Source: Sphingobacteriaceae bacterium
GTDB lineage: Bacteria; Bacteroidota; Bacteroidia; Sphingobacteriales; Sphingobacteriaceae
NCBI GenBank assembly: GCA_947463785.1
Contig: CANHRG010000009.1
Location: forward strand, 1 to 60,005
DNA length: 60,005 nucleotides
Reading direction: 5' to 3'
Made by a program: the position numbers and the translations under genes. Numbering within the stretch: the first letter of the stretch is position 1; each line of letters begins with the position of its first letter. This document shows positions 52,855 to 60,005 of the stretch, piece by piece. The notes beneath the pieces were generated by a model. The model was given only the letters and a program-made list of their open reading frames with translations, was not told where the DNA came from and searched no databases.

Positions 52855-52890
52855 AAAAAAGCCTCCCCGGAATTTCGGGGAGGCTTTTTT
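52855..52890. terminator. Bidirectional terminator
   Basis: A perfect 15-base stem pairs AAAAAAGCCTCCCCG (52855-52869) with CGGGGAGGCTTTTTT (52876-52890). It ends the lipoprotein transcript and, on the other strand, the olsF-like transcript, whose stop codon is at 52892. Confidence 0.95.
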
Positions 52891-52891
52891 G

Positions 52892-54634
52892 TTAGCTTAA
52901 TTTTTCGAGCATATCCGGTGGAATGTTTTTCACATTCACCACTAAAAATCCATCCAAACTGTCAGAAAACTGCGGATCGATATTGAAACAGATAATTTTA
53001 CCATTTAGGGCAATGTATTGGCGCAACAGCACCGGGATTTTCATCTTAGTTTCTTCGATATCAGAAATCAAATGATCCAGGTCTTTCAGATTCTCTTTAG
53101 ACTCTAGCAATAATTCAGTGTCTATTTTCTGAATGTCGGCTTTAAATCGATTACGTGGTTTTACGTATTTCGCCATTTCATGATCGAAATGGTTTTTTTC
53201 GATATAATCCACAATAAGTGATTGTGAAAACTTAGAAAAATTGTTGCTTATACTTACCGGCCCAATAAGGTAATTGAATTGCGGATTAGCCATTAGGAAT
53301 TTGGTTATTCCTCGCCAAAGCATAAATAGGGGCAGGGGTTTTTGTTGGTATTCCTTCCTTATCCATGAACGCCCCAATTCCAAACTTTTTTTCAAAACGG
53401 ATTCAAACTGATGGTCAATTTTAAAAAGTTCATCTACATAAAACCCTTTTTTGCCATAACTGTAAAAAATGTCGTCACCTTTACCAATACGGTAGGCCCC
53501 TACAATCATTTCAGCATCTTTATCCCATATAAATAGTTGATGGTAATAAATATCGTAACGGTCTAGGTCGATCGACTTATTGGTGCCTTCGCCAATTTCC
53601 CGGAAGGTAACTTCACGCAGTCGGCCAATCTCTTTCAATAGGTTAGGTATACGGTCGCTCGGGCAGATAAATACTTCGTAATTTTTCTCTTCACACACCT
53701 TCAGATCGTTTATCTGGGATATTTCCTTTTTCAACAGTGTTGCAGGTATTTCCGAGATGATTTTCTCCGGTTTTCTTTGAATTTTGAATAATTTTTTTGG
53801 TAGAAAAAACTTCTTATCACCTTCTAAACCTGCTCCCAAAGCATAAGTTCGTGCCCGTAAATAATTCAATAATTGAACAGGATTGTTCTCGTAAGGAGTG
53901 TCTTCTGGTTTAATAGGTTTGCCGATGCGAAGTTTTAACACATGCCCTTTTTTATTGAACAATTCAGATGGTAATTTGGCGGTTCGCAGGCTGGGATGTA
54001 TCAATCCAAGGAGGTTGAAAAGCAAGCCATTATTGCCGTGGAAATAAACCGGAACAATGGGAGCTTTGGCCTTTACCATCAGTTTGCCCACCACAGGATG
54101 CCATTTTCGATCTGTAATTCCTTGCTGACCCAGTTTAAATGCGGACACCTCACCCGCGGGAAATACGCTGATGGGGGTGCCTTCTTTCAATAAACCCAAA
54201 GCTGTTTTGATTCCGCTAATGCTAGAGCCATGCTCAATATTTTCGAAGGGATTAACGGCAATCAAAAAGTCACTTAAATTGGGAACTTTTTTTAGAATGA
54301 AATTAGACAGCTGTTTGCTGTTGGGGTTCACGAGTAGGGTCAGCTTAATCAAAACCAAACCTTCAATTCCGCCATAGGGGTGATTCGCAATAGCGAGAAA
54401 TGCACCATCTTTGGGTAGATTTTTTAGTTCGCTTTCGTCAAATTCCACCGTAATCCCCAAAAGCTCAAGCAATTTGTCAATAAATGCGATGCCTTTGAGG
54501 TCTTTTACTTGATCAAAAGCCTTATTTACCTCATTGATTTTCATCAATTCCATCAATAAGGAGGCCAGGCCCGGCATTCTGAGCTTATCAATTTTGGTTG
54601 CTTTCGCGAATTCTTCTTTGCTGATGATGCTCAT
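52892..54634 (-). CDS. olsF: Bifunctional aminolipid (ornithine/glycine lipid) acyltransferase, OlsF-like
   Basis: A 580-residue fusion. Residues about 60-275 are a PlsC-like O-acyltransferase domain with ANHPYGGIEG (the NHxxxxD-type site, last position altered), FPAGEVSAF (about 163) and APIVPVYFHG (about 195). Residues about 315-500 are a GNAT-like N-acyltransferase of the OlsB/hemolysin type (IGRLREVTFREIGEGT, DKDAEMIVGAYRIGKG, ELGRSWIRKEYQQKPLPLFMLWRGI). OlsF from Serratia and Flavobacterium has this arrangement and makes ornithine lipid from an amino acid and two acyl groups; relatives make glycine lipids. Which amino acid is used here is unknown. Confidence 0.82.
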   Translation of the reverse strand: MSIISKEEFAKATKIDKLRMPGLASLLMELMKINEVNKAFDQVKDLKGIAFIDKLLELLGITVEFDESELKNLPKDGAFLAIANHPYGGIEGLVLIKLTLLVNPNSKQLSNFILKKVPNLSDFLIAVNPFENIEHGSSISGIKTALGLLKEGTPISVFPAGEVSAFKLGQQGITDRKWHPVVGKLMVKAKAPIVPVYFHGNNGLLFNLLGLIHPSLRTAKLPSELFNKKGHVLKLRIGKPIKPEDTPYENNPVQLLNYLRARTYALGAGLEGDKKFFLPKKLFKIQRKPEKIISEIPATLLKKEISQINDLKVCEEKNYEVFICPSDRIPNLLKEIGRLREVTFREIGEGTNKSIDLDRYDIYYHQLFIWDKDAEMIVGAYRIGKGDDIFYSYGKKGFYVDELFKIDHQFESVLKKSLELGRSWIRKEYQQKPLPLFMLWRGITKFLMANPQFNYLIGPVSISNNFSKFSQSLIVDYIEKNHFDHEMAKYVKPRNRFKADIQKIDTELLLESKENLKDLDHLISDIEETKMKIPVLLRQYIALNGKIICFNIDPQFSDSLDGFLVVNVKNIPPDMLEKLS

Positions 54635-54709
54635 TTGATCTAAATACTAGAGGCAGATAAGTTCAAATTTGTTAAAAATATCTGCTATATTCAGTAAAAA
54701 TATCAAAGA

Positions 54710-55594
54710 ATGTCCAGAAATTACTTTCAGGACTACTTTGGCTTCTCGAAAAAAGAGATCAACGGAATTTTTGTCCTGCTGCTCATTCTTTTCATCCTCA
54801 TCCTAATTCCGTACTGCTATCAGCCTGAAGTCAGAAGTAATCCGGCCGAACTGGCTCAATTCAAGCGTGAAATTGCCGAATTTGAACAGTCTGTTAAGTC
54901 TGACCGTGCTTACAGCTATCGCGATATACCGTTAGCAAAACCAAAATCCAAGTCTCGACCAGCATATTTCGAATTTAATCCGAATGAACTGTCAGCAGCC
55001 GACTGGAAAAAGTTAGGACTCTCTGATAAGCAAATTCTGGTGATTCAAAACTATCAGGCTAAGGGTGGCAAGTTCTACAAAAATGAAGATCTCAAAAAGA
55101 TATATGTAATTAGCTCCGAACAGTACCAACAATTGGAGCCTTATATCCGCATCGATTCTAAAAAATCAATTACTAGCAAGCATGAGATAGCATATTCTAA
55201 AATCATCGTTGATCTTAACCAAACTGATTCTACTGAATTGCAAAATATTCGTGGCATAGGCCCGGCTTTTGCTTCCAGAATAATACGCTATCGCGATCGC
55301 CTGGGTGGGTTTTACAGCCTTGAGCAGCTGAGAGAGGTTTATGGTGTAGATTCAGCAAAGTGCAGTCAATGGAAACTCCAATTGAAGATTACCAAAGAAT
55401 GGAAAAAGATTGCGATCAATACTGCCACTTTCGAAGAATTAAAACGACATCCCTACCTAAACTATAAACAAATTAATGCCATCATCAACTACCGCAAACA
55501 ACATGGACCCTTCCGGGATTTGCGTGATTTAATGCCAATAGCTTTACTAAATGCAGAAATTTTACGTAAACTAGAGCCATATTTATCTTTCTAA
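54710..55594 (+). CDS. Helix-hairpin-helix (ComEA-like) membrane protein
   Basis: A 294-residue protein. One membrane helix lies near the N-terminus (about 18-38). Three or four ComEA-type HhH units follow: [20 protein letters not shown] (about 89-108), [34 protein letters not shown] (about 167-200) and [33 protein letters not shown] (about 238-270). These domains bind DNA without sequence specificity; the family is linked to DNA uptake or repair in other bacteria. The gene end overlaps the apt start by one base. Confidence 0.88.
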   Translation: MSRNYFQDYFGFSKKEINGIFVLLLILFILILIPYCYQPEVRSNPAELAQFKREIAEFEQSVKSDRAYSYRDIPLAKPKSKSRPAYFEFNPNELSAADWKKLGLSDKQILVIQNYQAKGGKFYKNEDLKKIYVISSEQYQQLEPYIRIDSKKSITSKHEIAYSKIIVDLNQTDSTELQNIRGIGPAFASRIIRYRDRLGGFYSLEQLREVYGVDSAKCSQWKLQLKITKEWKKIAINTATFEELKRHPYLNYKQINAIINYRKQHGPFRDLRDLMPIALLNAEILRKLEPYLSF

Positions 55595-56121
55595 TGATTG
55601 AAGCTGCTATTAAACAAGTTATTCGCGACGTTCCTGATTTCCCAAAACCCGGTATTCTATTTAAAGACATTACTCCCGTTTTAAAAGACCCCAAATTGTG
55701 TACAGCTATTGTTGAGGCTTTTGCTGAAGCGGTAAAAGAACTCAAAATTGATGCTGTTGCCGGTATTGAAAGTCGTGGATTTTTATTTGGACTGATGTTG
55801 GCCAACCGATTGAATATTCCATTTGTGCCTATTCGTAAAAAAGGAAAACTACCGGCAGAAACCATCAGCGAAACCTATGATTTAGAGTATGGCACCGCTA
55901 CAATTGAAATTCATCGCGATGCTTTCGTCCCGGGCACCAAAGTATTGATACACGATGATTTGTTGGCAACCGGCGGAACGGTAGAGGCTGCAGCTAAACT
56001 CGTAACTCAACTAGGAGGTGAGGTTGCTGGATTCTCGTTTATTATTGCTCTCGGATTTTTGAAAGGTGAAGAAAAATTGACAAACTTTTCGGACAAGCTT
56101 GTTACTTTAGTGAACTACTAA
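55594..56121 (+). CDS. apt: Adenine phosphoribosyltransferase
   Basis: A 175-residue enzyme that converts adenine and PRPP to AMP. It has [18 protein letters not shown] at the N-terminus, the base-binding IESRGFLFG (about 65-73), [10 protein letters not shown] (flexible loop) and the PRPP-binding motif [17 protein letters not shown] (about 119-135). All landmarks and the length are typical. It shares one base with the HhH gene and lies 9 bases before the acyl-CoA dehydrogenase gene. Confidence 0.96.
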   Translation: MIEAAIKQVIRDVPDFPKPGILFKDITPVLKDPKLCTAIVEAFAEAVKELKIDAVAGIESRGFLFGLMLANRLNIPFVPIRKKGKLPAETISETYDLEYGTATIEIHRDAFVPGTKVLIHDDLLATGGTVEAAAKLVTQLGGEVAGFSFIIALGFLKGEEKLTNFSDKLVTLVNY

Positions 56122-56130
56122 AGAACTAAC

Positions 56131-57300
56131 ATGTCGTCTACCTCAAACGAATTATCTTCCCTCAATTTTATGCCAACCGAGAACCAGCAAATGGTTGCTC
56201 AAATGGCTCGTGACTTTGCCGAAAAACACATTCGTCCACACGTAATGGAATGGGACGAAACCCAAACCTTTCCTATAGCTACCTTCAAAAACTTGGGTGA
56301 GCTCGGATTGATGGGAGTTTTGGTGCCTGAAGCTTACGGGGGGTCGGGAATGGGCTATTTTGAATACGTGGATGTGATTGTTGAAATTGCAAAAGTATGT
56401 GGTTCTATCGGCCTTTCGGTAGCTGCTCACAACTCGTTATGTACCGGCCATATTTTAAGTTTTGGTACTGAAGAACAAAAGCAAAAGTGGTTGCCTAAAC
56501 TGGCTACCGGCCAGTGGATTGGTGCTTGGGGCTTAACCGAAGCAAATACTGGTTCTGATGCACTTCGTATGAATACTACAGCAGTGTTGGATGGTGATCA
56601 TTACGTGGTAAACGGCGCTAAAAACTGGATTACTCATGGAAAATCTGGAGATGTAGCCGTGGTGATGGTGCGTACAGGTGAAAAGGGTAGTTCCAAAGGA
56701 ATTTCAGCTCTGGTTATTGAGAAAGGAACGCCGGGATTCACATCCGGAAAGAAAGAAAATAAATTAGGCATGCGTGCTTCGGAAACTACCGAGCTCATTT
56801 TTGACAATTGCAGAGTACCCAAAGAGAATTTATTAGGCATAGAGGGCGAAGGTTTCAAGCAAGCCATGAAGATTCTGGACGGTGGTCGAATTTCTATTGC
56901 AGCCTTGTCATTGGGAATAGCAAAAGGTGCTTACGAGGCGGCATGTGCTTATGCCAAAGAGCGTCATCAGTTCGGACAACCCATTGCTAATTTTCAGGGA
57001 ATAAGTTTCAAGTTGGCCGATATGGCAACGCAAATTGAAGCAGCCGAGTTGCTTATTATGCAAGCTTCTGATCTTAAAAACAGGGGAGAGCAGGTAACAA
57101 AAGAATCGGCCATGGCTAAATATTATGCTTCTGAAATTGCCGTTAAAATTGCCAACGAAGCCGTACAGATATTTGGCGGCTATGGATACACCAAAGATTT
57201 TCCGGTTGAAAAATACTACCGTGATGCCAAGCTATGTACTATTGGTGAGGGCACTTCAGAAATTCAAAAATTAGTGATTTCCAGAGAGCTGCTCAAATAG
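56131..57300 (+). CDS. Acyl-CoA dehydrogenase (short-chain type)
   Basis: A 389-residue flavoprotein with all domain landmarks: GLMGVLVPEAYGGSG, the FAD-binding AWGLTEANTGSDA (about 131-143) and NWITHG, GMRASETTELIFDNCRVP (about 211-228), the C-terminal HQFGQPIANFQGI, and the catalytic Glu region KLCTIGEGTSEIQKLVISREL. The position of the Glu (about 376, in IGEGTSEIQ) is that of the butyryl/short-chain class. It oxidises acyl-CoA to enoyl-CoA in beta-oxidation with electron-transfer flavoprotein. Its last 30 bases overlap the HTH gene on the opposite strand. Confidence 0.95.
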   Translation: MSSTSNELSSLNFMPTENQQMVAQMARDFAEKHIRPHVMEWDETQTFPIATFKNLGELGLMGVLVPEAYGGSGMGYFEYVDVIVEIAKVCGSIGLSVAAHNSLCTGHILSFGTEEQKQKWLPKLATGQWIGAWGLTEANTGSDALRMNTTAVLDGDHYVVNGAKNWITHGKSGDVAVVMVRTGEKGSSKGISALVIEKGTPGFTSGKKENKLGMRASETTELIFDNCRVPKENLLGIEGEGFKQAMKILDGGRISIAALSLGIAKGAYEAACAYAKERHQFGQPIANFQGISFKLADMATQIEAAELLIMQASDLKNRGEQVTKESAMAKYYASEIAVKIANEAVQIFGGYGYTKDFPVEKYYRDAKLCTIGEGTSEIQKLVISRELLK

Positions 57301-57552
57301 GCTTGCTTTTTTCCGGACTCTTTTGCCGCTGACTTTTACTGTATTTTTTGGCTTATATCCATAAATAAGCAATTCTTGTAGGCTAATTTGATACAGTTCA
57401 CAAATTTGTTCAAGCCGTTTTAAATTGAGTTGCGTTTCTCCGTTTTCCCAAGCCATGTAGGCGTTTCTGCTAATATTTAAACAATTGGCTACGTATTTTT
57501 GCGAGTACTTATACGAATTTCGTAGTGATCGTAATATGCATCCTAAGCCCAT
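57271..57552 (-). CDS. Small XRE-family HTH protein
   Basis: A 93-residue protein with one helix-turn-helix domain (about 7-64). LRNSYKYSQKYVANCLNISRNAYMAWENGETQLNL matches the XRE/Cro fold, and LEQICELYQISLQELLIYG forms the closing helices. A basic C-terminal tail follows (KVSGKRVRKKASLF). It presumably binds DNA as a repressor of itself or of neighbours. No target or partner is obvious. It overlaps the acyl-CoA dehydrogenase gene by 30 bases. Confidence 0.85.
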   Translation of the reverse strand: MGLGCILRSLRNSYKYSQKYVANCLNISRNAYMAWENGETQLNLKRLEQICELYQISLQELLIYGYKPKNTVKVSGKRVRKKASLFEQLSGNH

Positions 57553-57627
57553 AAAACTGAGAATTAATCGAGTTATAGGACCTTATACGTAATCTGAGCT
57601 CCACGGGTTACAAAAAAATGAAAATAT

Positions 57628-58002
57628 TTACCTGGCTACCCGAATACTAGTCAGTTTGGTCAAAAAGAGATTGCCCATTAATTCTGCACGATATTTTGCT
57701 TCATTGGCAACAGGGCCCTCAAAATGATTGTCTACAATAGCTTTAAATAAACTTACCCAGCGTTCAAAATGGTCTTGATAGATGGGCATATCGCGGTGTT
57801 TTTCAAAAGGCTGTCCGCTGTATCCCGGCTTGTTTAATAGAATAGTGGTCCAGAAAGTATACATCCGGTTAAGGTGACGTGGCCAGTCTTTATCAGCAAT
57901 TCTGCTGGCAAAGATTGGTCCGATCAAGTCATCTGTTTTTACGTGTTGATAGAAATTATCAACCATTAATTCAATGTCAGCTCTGCTCTGGATATCGTTC
58001 AT
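57628..58002 (-). CDS. Group III truncated hemoglobin
   Basis: A 124-residue globin of the two-over-two type. The group III pattern is visible: IELMVDNFYQHVKTDDLIGPIF in the B helix region, MYTFWTTILL in the E region, and the haem-binding proximal His in PIYQDHFERWVSLF (about 78). Group III truncated globins bind oxygen or nitric oxide; their physiological roles are poorly known. It is a single gene with a -7 box TAAATTTG on the minus strand (58010-58017) only 8 bases before the start codon. Confidence 0.92.
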   Translation of the reverse strand: MNDIQSRADIELMVDNFYQHVKTDDLIGPIFASRIADKDWPRHLNRMYTFWTTILLNKPGYSGQPFEKHRDMPIYQDHFERWVSLFKAIVDNHFEGPVANEAKYRAELMGNLFLTKLTSIRVAR

Positions 58003-58009
58003 TCTAGTA

Positions 58010-58017
58010 CAAATTTA
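58010..58017 (-). promoter_or_regulatory. -7 box close to the globin start
   Basis: TAAATTTG on the minus strand ends 7 bases before the ATG at 58002, predicting a leaderless or nearly leaderless message. Confidence 0.45.
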
Positions 58018-58058
58018 GCCATTAACTGGGTGCATTAGGTGGTATATCCGTTTTAATT

Positions 58059-58087
58059 TTTGATTTTCAATAAATTAGTTAAATTTG
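58059..58087 (+). promoter_or_regulatory. Promoter of rpsU
   Basis: The -33 box TTTG is at 58059-58062, followed by a 17-base spacer and the -7 box TAAATTTG (58080-58087). CAGTCCTTAAAAA follows, identical to rpsT. It shows that in-frame codons upstream of 58123 are leader, not coding. Confidence 0.8.
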
Positions 58088-58122
58088 CAGTCCTTAAAAA
58101 ACGAAAGGGGGTATCCAAATTT

Positions 58123-58314
58123 ATGATTATCATAAACATTAAAGACGGCGAATCATTAGATAAAGCGTTAAAACGTTTCAAAAAGAAATTTGAAAAAACA
58201 GGCGTTATGCGTGAGTTACGTAGCCGTCAGGCCTATGAGAAAAAATCTGTAGCCCGTCGTACTGAAATCAAAAAAGCTATTTACAAGCAAGGATTAAACC
58301 GCGAAACGATTTAA
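58123..58314 (+). CDS. rpsU: 30S ribosomal protein S21
   Basis: A 63-residue basic protein beginning MIIINIKDGESLDKALKRFKK, with the S21 core FEKTGVMRELRSRQAYEKKSVAR. The in-frame extension to 58060 overlaps the promoter and is rejected. S21 binds near the anti-Shine-Dalgarno end of 16S rRNA, and in Bacteroidota it takes part in hiding that sequence. It is monocistronic, with a hairpin terminator before xerC. Confidence 0.96.
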   Translation: MIIINIKDGESLDKALKRFKKKFEKTGVMRELRSRQAYEKKSVARRTEIKKAIYKQGLNRETI

Positions 58315-58340
58315 TCGCTTTTCAAAGCATATTTCTCGAA

Positions 58341-58383
58341 AACTATTTGTATATTCAATTCACCGGATATACAAATAGTTTTT
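58341..58383 (+). terminator. Terminator of rpsU
   Basis: A 14-base stem pairs AACTATTTGTATAT (58341-58354) with ATATACAAATAGTT (58367-58380), followed by TTT. The xerC ATG begins two bases later. Confidence 0.8.
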
Positions 58384-58384
58384 G

Positions 58385-59263
58385 ATGTTTATAGACCGTT
58401 TCATCAGCTTTTTACAGTACGAGAAAAGACTCTCTCCACATACAATTACGGCCTACAAAAACGATCTTCAACAATTTTCACAATTCTTAACTGAATTCGA
58501 ACTTCAGTTTGAAGAAATTAGGCATACGCATGTACGTTCATGGATTATGCAACTGATGGACGGAGGTGCAGATGCAAAAACGGTAAACCGAAAAATTTCC
58601 TGTTTACGTTCATTCTTTAAATTTCAACTGAGAGAAGGGCTGTTGGAAAACAACCCCATGACTCAAATTCAGGGCCCTAAAATTGCCAAGCGCTTGCCTG
58701 TTGTGGTTGAAGAGCAAAAGTTATCCGGATTGTTGGATAGTGGAGAGTGTTTTTCTGACGATTTCCCTGGATTTCGAAATCGCCTGGTTTTAGAATTATT
58801 GTTTGGCACGGGCATGCGACTGTCCGAATTGCTTGGTTTAAAAGATTCGGACATTGATCAGTATCAGCAACAAATCAGGGTATTAGGAAAGCGCAACAAG
58901 GAACGTTTGATTCCTTTAACAAAATCTCTGCTCGAGTTGCTTAATCAGTATATCCAACAAAAAAATGAGTTGGGCTTTACGCAAACAGCTAAATTGATAG
59001 TAACAGATAAGGGGCAAGCAGCATATCCTAAACTGATTTACAACATTGTTCAGTCTGCTTTGTCGCTCATTTCAACCCAAGAAAAGAAAAGTCCACACAT
59101 ACTAAGGCATACATTTGCTACCAGTTTATTAAATAGAGGAGCAGACCTGAATGCCATCAAAGAGCTATTGGGGCATGCAAACCTATCTGCAACTCAGGTT
59201 TATACCCATAACTCTGTAGAACGATTAAAGTCTATTTATAAACAAGCCCATCCAAAGGCATAA
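58385..59263 (+). CDS. xerC: Tyrosine recombinase XerC-like
   Basis: About 292 residues from ATG 58385, just after the rpsU terminator. The N-terminal SAM-like DNA-binding domain reads FLQYEKRLSPHTITAYKNDLQQF. The catalytic domain carries the tyrosine-recombinase residues: Arg in GTGMRLSELLGL, Lys in the VLGKRNKERLIPL hairpin, HxxR in PHILRHTFATSLLNRGADL, His in ELLGHANLSATQVYTH, and the nucleophile Tyr in that last motif. It resolves chromosome dimers at dif together with a partner. The hpf gene follows. There is no sign of an integrative element here, so this is the housekeeping enzyme. Confidence 0.93.
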   Translation: MFIDRFISFLQYEKRLSPHTITAYKNDLQQFSQFLTEFELQFEEIRHTHVRSWIMQLMDGGADAKTVNRKISCLRSFFKFQLREGLLENNPMTQIQGPKIAKRLPVVVEEQKLSGLLDSGECFSDDFPGFRNRLVLELLFGTGMRLSELLGLKDSDIDQYQQQIRVLGKRNKERLIPLTKSLLELLNQYIQQKNELGFTQTAKLIVTDKGQAAYPKLIYNIVQSALSLISTQEKKSPHILRHTFATSLLNRGADLNAIKELLGHANLSATQVYTHNSVERLKSIYKQAHPKA

Positions 59264-59264
59264 C

Positions 59265-59272
59265 AAAGGAGG
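59265..59272 (+). promoter_or_regulatory. Strong Shine-Dalgarno of hpf
   Basis: AAAGGAGG sits 4 bases before the ATG at 59277. Such a full anti-SD match is rare among the genes of this window, as is typical for Bacteroidota. Confidence 0.6.
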
Positions 59273-59276
59273 AAAT

Positions 59277-59615
59277 ATGGAAATCAATGTTCAGTCTATT
59301 CATTTTGATGCTGATAGTAAACTTTTGGACTTTATAGAGAAGAAAGTTGGCAAGTTGGATCATTATTTCAAACAAATTATTAGAAGTGATATTTATTTAA
59401 AATTGGAGCATACAGCAGATAATGCCAACAAGGTTTGTGAGATCAAATTGGCCATCCCGGGAAACGATCTTTTTTGTAAAGAAAATGCTACAACTTTTGA
59501 AGCAGCAACCGATTTAGCTATTGAATGCATTAAGCATCAGATTAATAAGCACAAAGAACGCGTCAGAAATCACGATAGTAACCATAAAAATGCCCTTTCT
59601 GACAATAGTCTCTAA
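59277..59615 (+). CDS. hpf: Ribosome hibernation-promoting factor, short form
   Basis: A 112-residue protein with the HPF/RaiA fold. MEINVQSIHFDADSKLLDFIEKKVGKLDHYF is followed by a second half with CEIKLAIPGNDLFCKENATTFEAATDLAIECIKHQINKHKER. The C-terminal domain of long HPF is absent. It binds the decoding centre of resting ribosomes. It lies 13 bases after xerC, with a strong Shine-Dalgarno sequence, and a terminator follows. Confidence 0.93.
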   Translation: MEINVQSIHFDADSKLLDFIEKKVGKLDHYFKQIIRSDIYLKLEHTADNANKVCEIKLAIPGNDLFCKENATTFEAATDLAIECIKHQINKHKERVRNHDSNHKNALSDNSL

Positions 59616-59622
59616 TTAAAAA

Positions 59623-59648
59623 ACCGAATCTAATTCGGTGCTTTTTTT
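59623..59648 (+). terminator. Terminator after hpf
   Basis: The stem pairs ACCGAAT (59623-59629) with ATTCGGT (59633-59639) around CTA, followed by GC and seven T. Confidence 0.75.
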
Positions 59649-59699
59649 GGGGATGATTTAGTTGGTAAAAATGCCAGCGAATTTTTTTTCAGAAAAAAT

Positions 59700-59729
59700 T
59701 TTGTTCGACTCTTAATTTGTGTAGATTTG
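59700..59729 (+). promoter_or_regulatory. Promoter of the tRNA-Thr/tRNA-Tyr unit
   Basis: The -33 box TTTG (59700-59703), 18 bases of spacer and the -7 box TAGATTTG (59722-59729) are present. CAATCC follows, one base different from the CAGTCC of the other stable-RNA promoters. The leader of about 85 bases before tRNA-Thr can form a small hairpin (CTTTTGC with GCAAAAG). Confidence 0.85.
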
Positions 59730-59819
59730 CAATCCCTTTTGCAAGGCCATGTTATGCGCTTTTTAATAGCAAAAGAGGAAGTTCTTTAAAGGTTTATAAG
59801 GCTTTTTAAGAAAATTTAA

Positions 59820-59892
<73 letters not shown>

Positions 59893-59906
59893 CTTTTAAA
59901 AGTTTT

Positions 59907-59987
59907 GGGGGGATTCCAGAGCGGTCAAATGGGACGGACTGTAAATCCGTTACTTCGGTTTCGAAGGTTCGAATCCTTCTCCCCCCA
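59907..59987 (+). tRNA. tRNA-Tyr (anticodon GTA)
   Basis: A class II tRNA with a long variable arm. The acceptor stem pairs GGGGGGA with TCCCCCC, the anticodon stem ACGGA/TCCGT encloses CTGTAAA with GTA, and the T arm GAAGG/CCTTC encloses TTCGAAT. The discriminator A is at 59987. CCA is not encoded. It lies 14 bases after tRNA-Thr in the same transcript, which may continue beyond the window. Confidence 0.97.
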
Positions 59988-60005
59988 CTTTTAAATAAGC
60001 GGAAG

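Noticed and set aside
58060-58122. 21-residue N-terminal extension of S21
   Set aside because: It overlaps the promoter and the expected transcription start; S21 is about 64 residues in this phylum.
58385-59263. XerC-like gene as integrase of a mobile element
   Set aside because: It lies among core genes (rpsU, hpf), is of housekeeping length, and has no attachment repeats or cargo beside it.

Overview
The window is chromosomal DNA of a Bacteroidota bacterium, most likely from the Sphingobacteriaceae (Pedobacter-like). This rests on the gene families present: a type IX secretion type B C-terminal domain next to a PorP/SprF protein, a GldA-type ATPase, a GldF-GldG fusion, a fused OlsF-type aminolipid acyltransferase, and the order purH-mreB-mreC-mreD-mrdA-rodA. 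It also rests on promoters of the Bacteroidota type (-7 box TAnnTTTG) in front of many genes. Most of the window is dense, ordinary core genome; the accessory part is the left end.

Layout. 1-5700: tRNA-Phe(GAA) with its own promoter and terminator. It is followed by an AT-rich accessory block: a 3' scar of a second radC, two unknown proteins, a SLOG/DUF2493 protein and a 12-cysteine repeat protein. Next come a 5'-truncated secreted adhesin and its intact PorP/SprF partner. 5850-7790: pabA/trpG, tdk and a conserved unknown. 7780-15600 (minus strand): the rod-shape operon plus purH and purN. 15700-22520: phenylalanine/tyrosine degradation (phhA-SDR, hmgA-hppD, FAH-family hydrolase, flavin reductase). 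22590-27240 (minus): GtrA, an LTA-synthase-like membrane sulfatase-fold enzyme, TSUP and glyS. 27350-32650: gldA, three small outer-membrane barrels and gldFG. 32690-36680: dnaN, dedA, a phospholipase C-like protein, rpsT and radC. 36750-41980: pheT, a coiled-coil protein, zapA, a probable 6S-like RNA, rny and an Mpo1-like protein. 41970-47930: glycerophosphodiesterase, LpxH-like phosphoesterase, glycosyltransferase, and ppk-ppx. 48000-54630: a lysine-rich protein, a TonB-dependent receptor with a beta-helix lipoprotein, and OlsF. 54700-60005: an HhH protein, apt, acyl-CoA dehydrogenase, HTH, truncated globin, rpsU, xerC, hpf, tRNA-Thr and tRNA-Tyr.

How the parts work together. Cell-shape and envelope functions dominate the minus-strand block: Mre proteins, PBP2/RodA, phosphoglycerol transfer and polyprenyl-linked sugar transfer. 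The aromatic cluster takes phenylalanine to tyrosine and on through homogentisate; an isomerase for maleylacetoacetate is not in the window. Translation and stable-RNA genes (tRNA-Phe, rpsT, rpsU, the tRNA-Thr/Tyr unit) share an unusually long identical core promoter, TAnnTTTGCARTCC.

The best candidates for something undescribed are the accessory operon at 1637-3256 with its divergent neighbour, the shared promoter motif, and the zapA-rny intergenic RNA. All functional claims come from reading the sequence; no database search was run.
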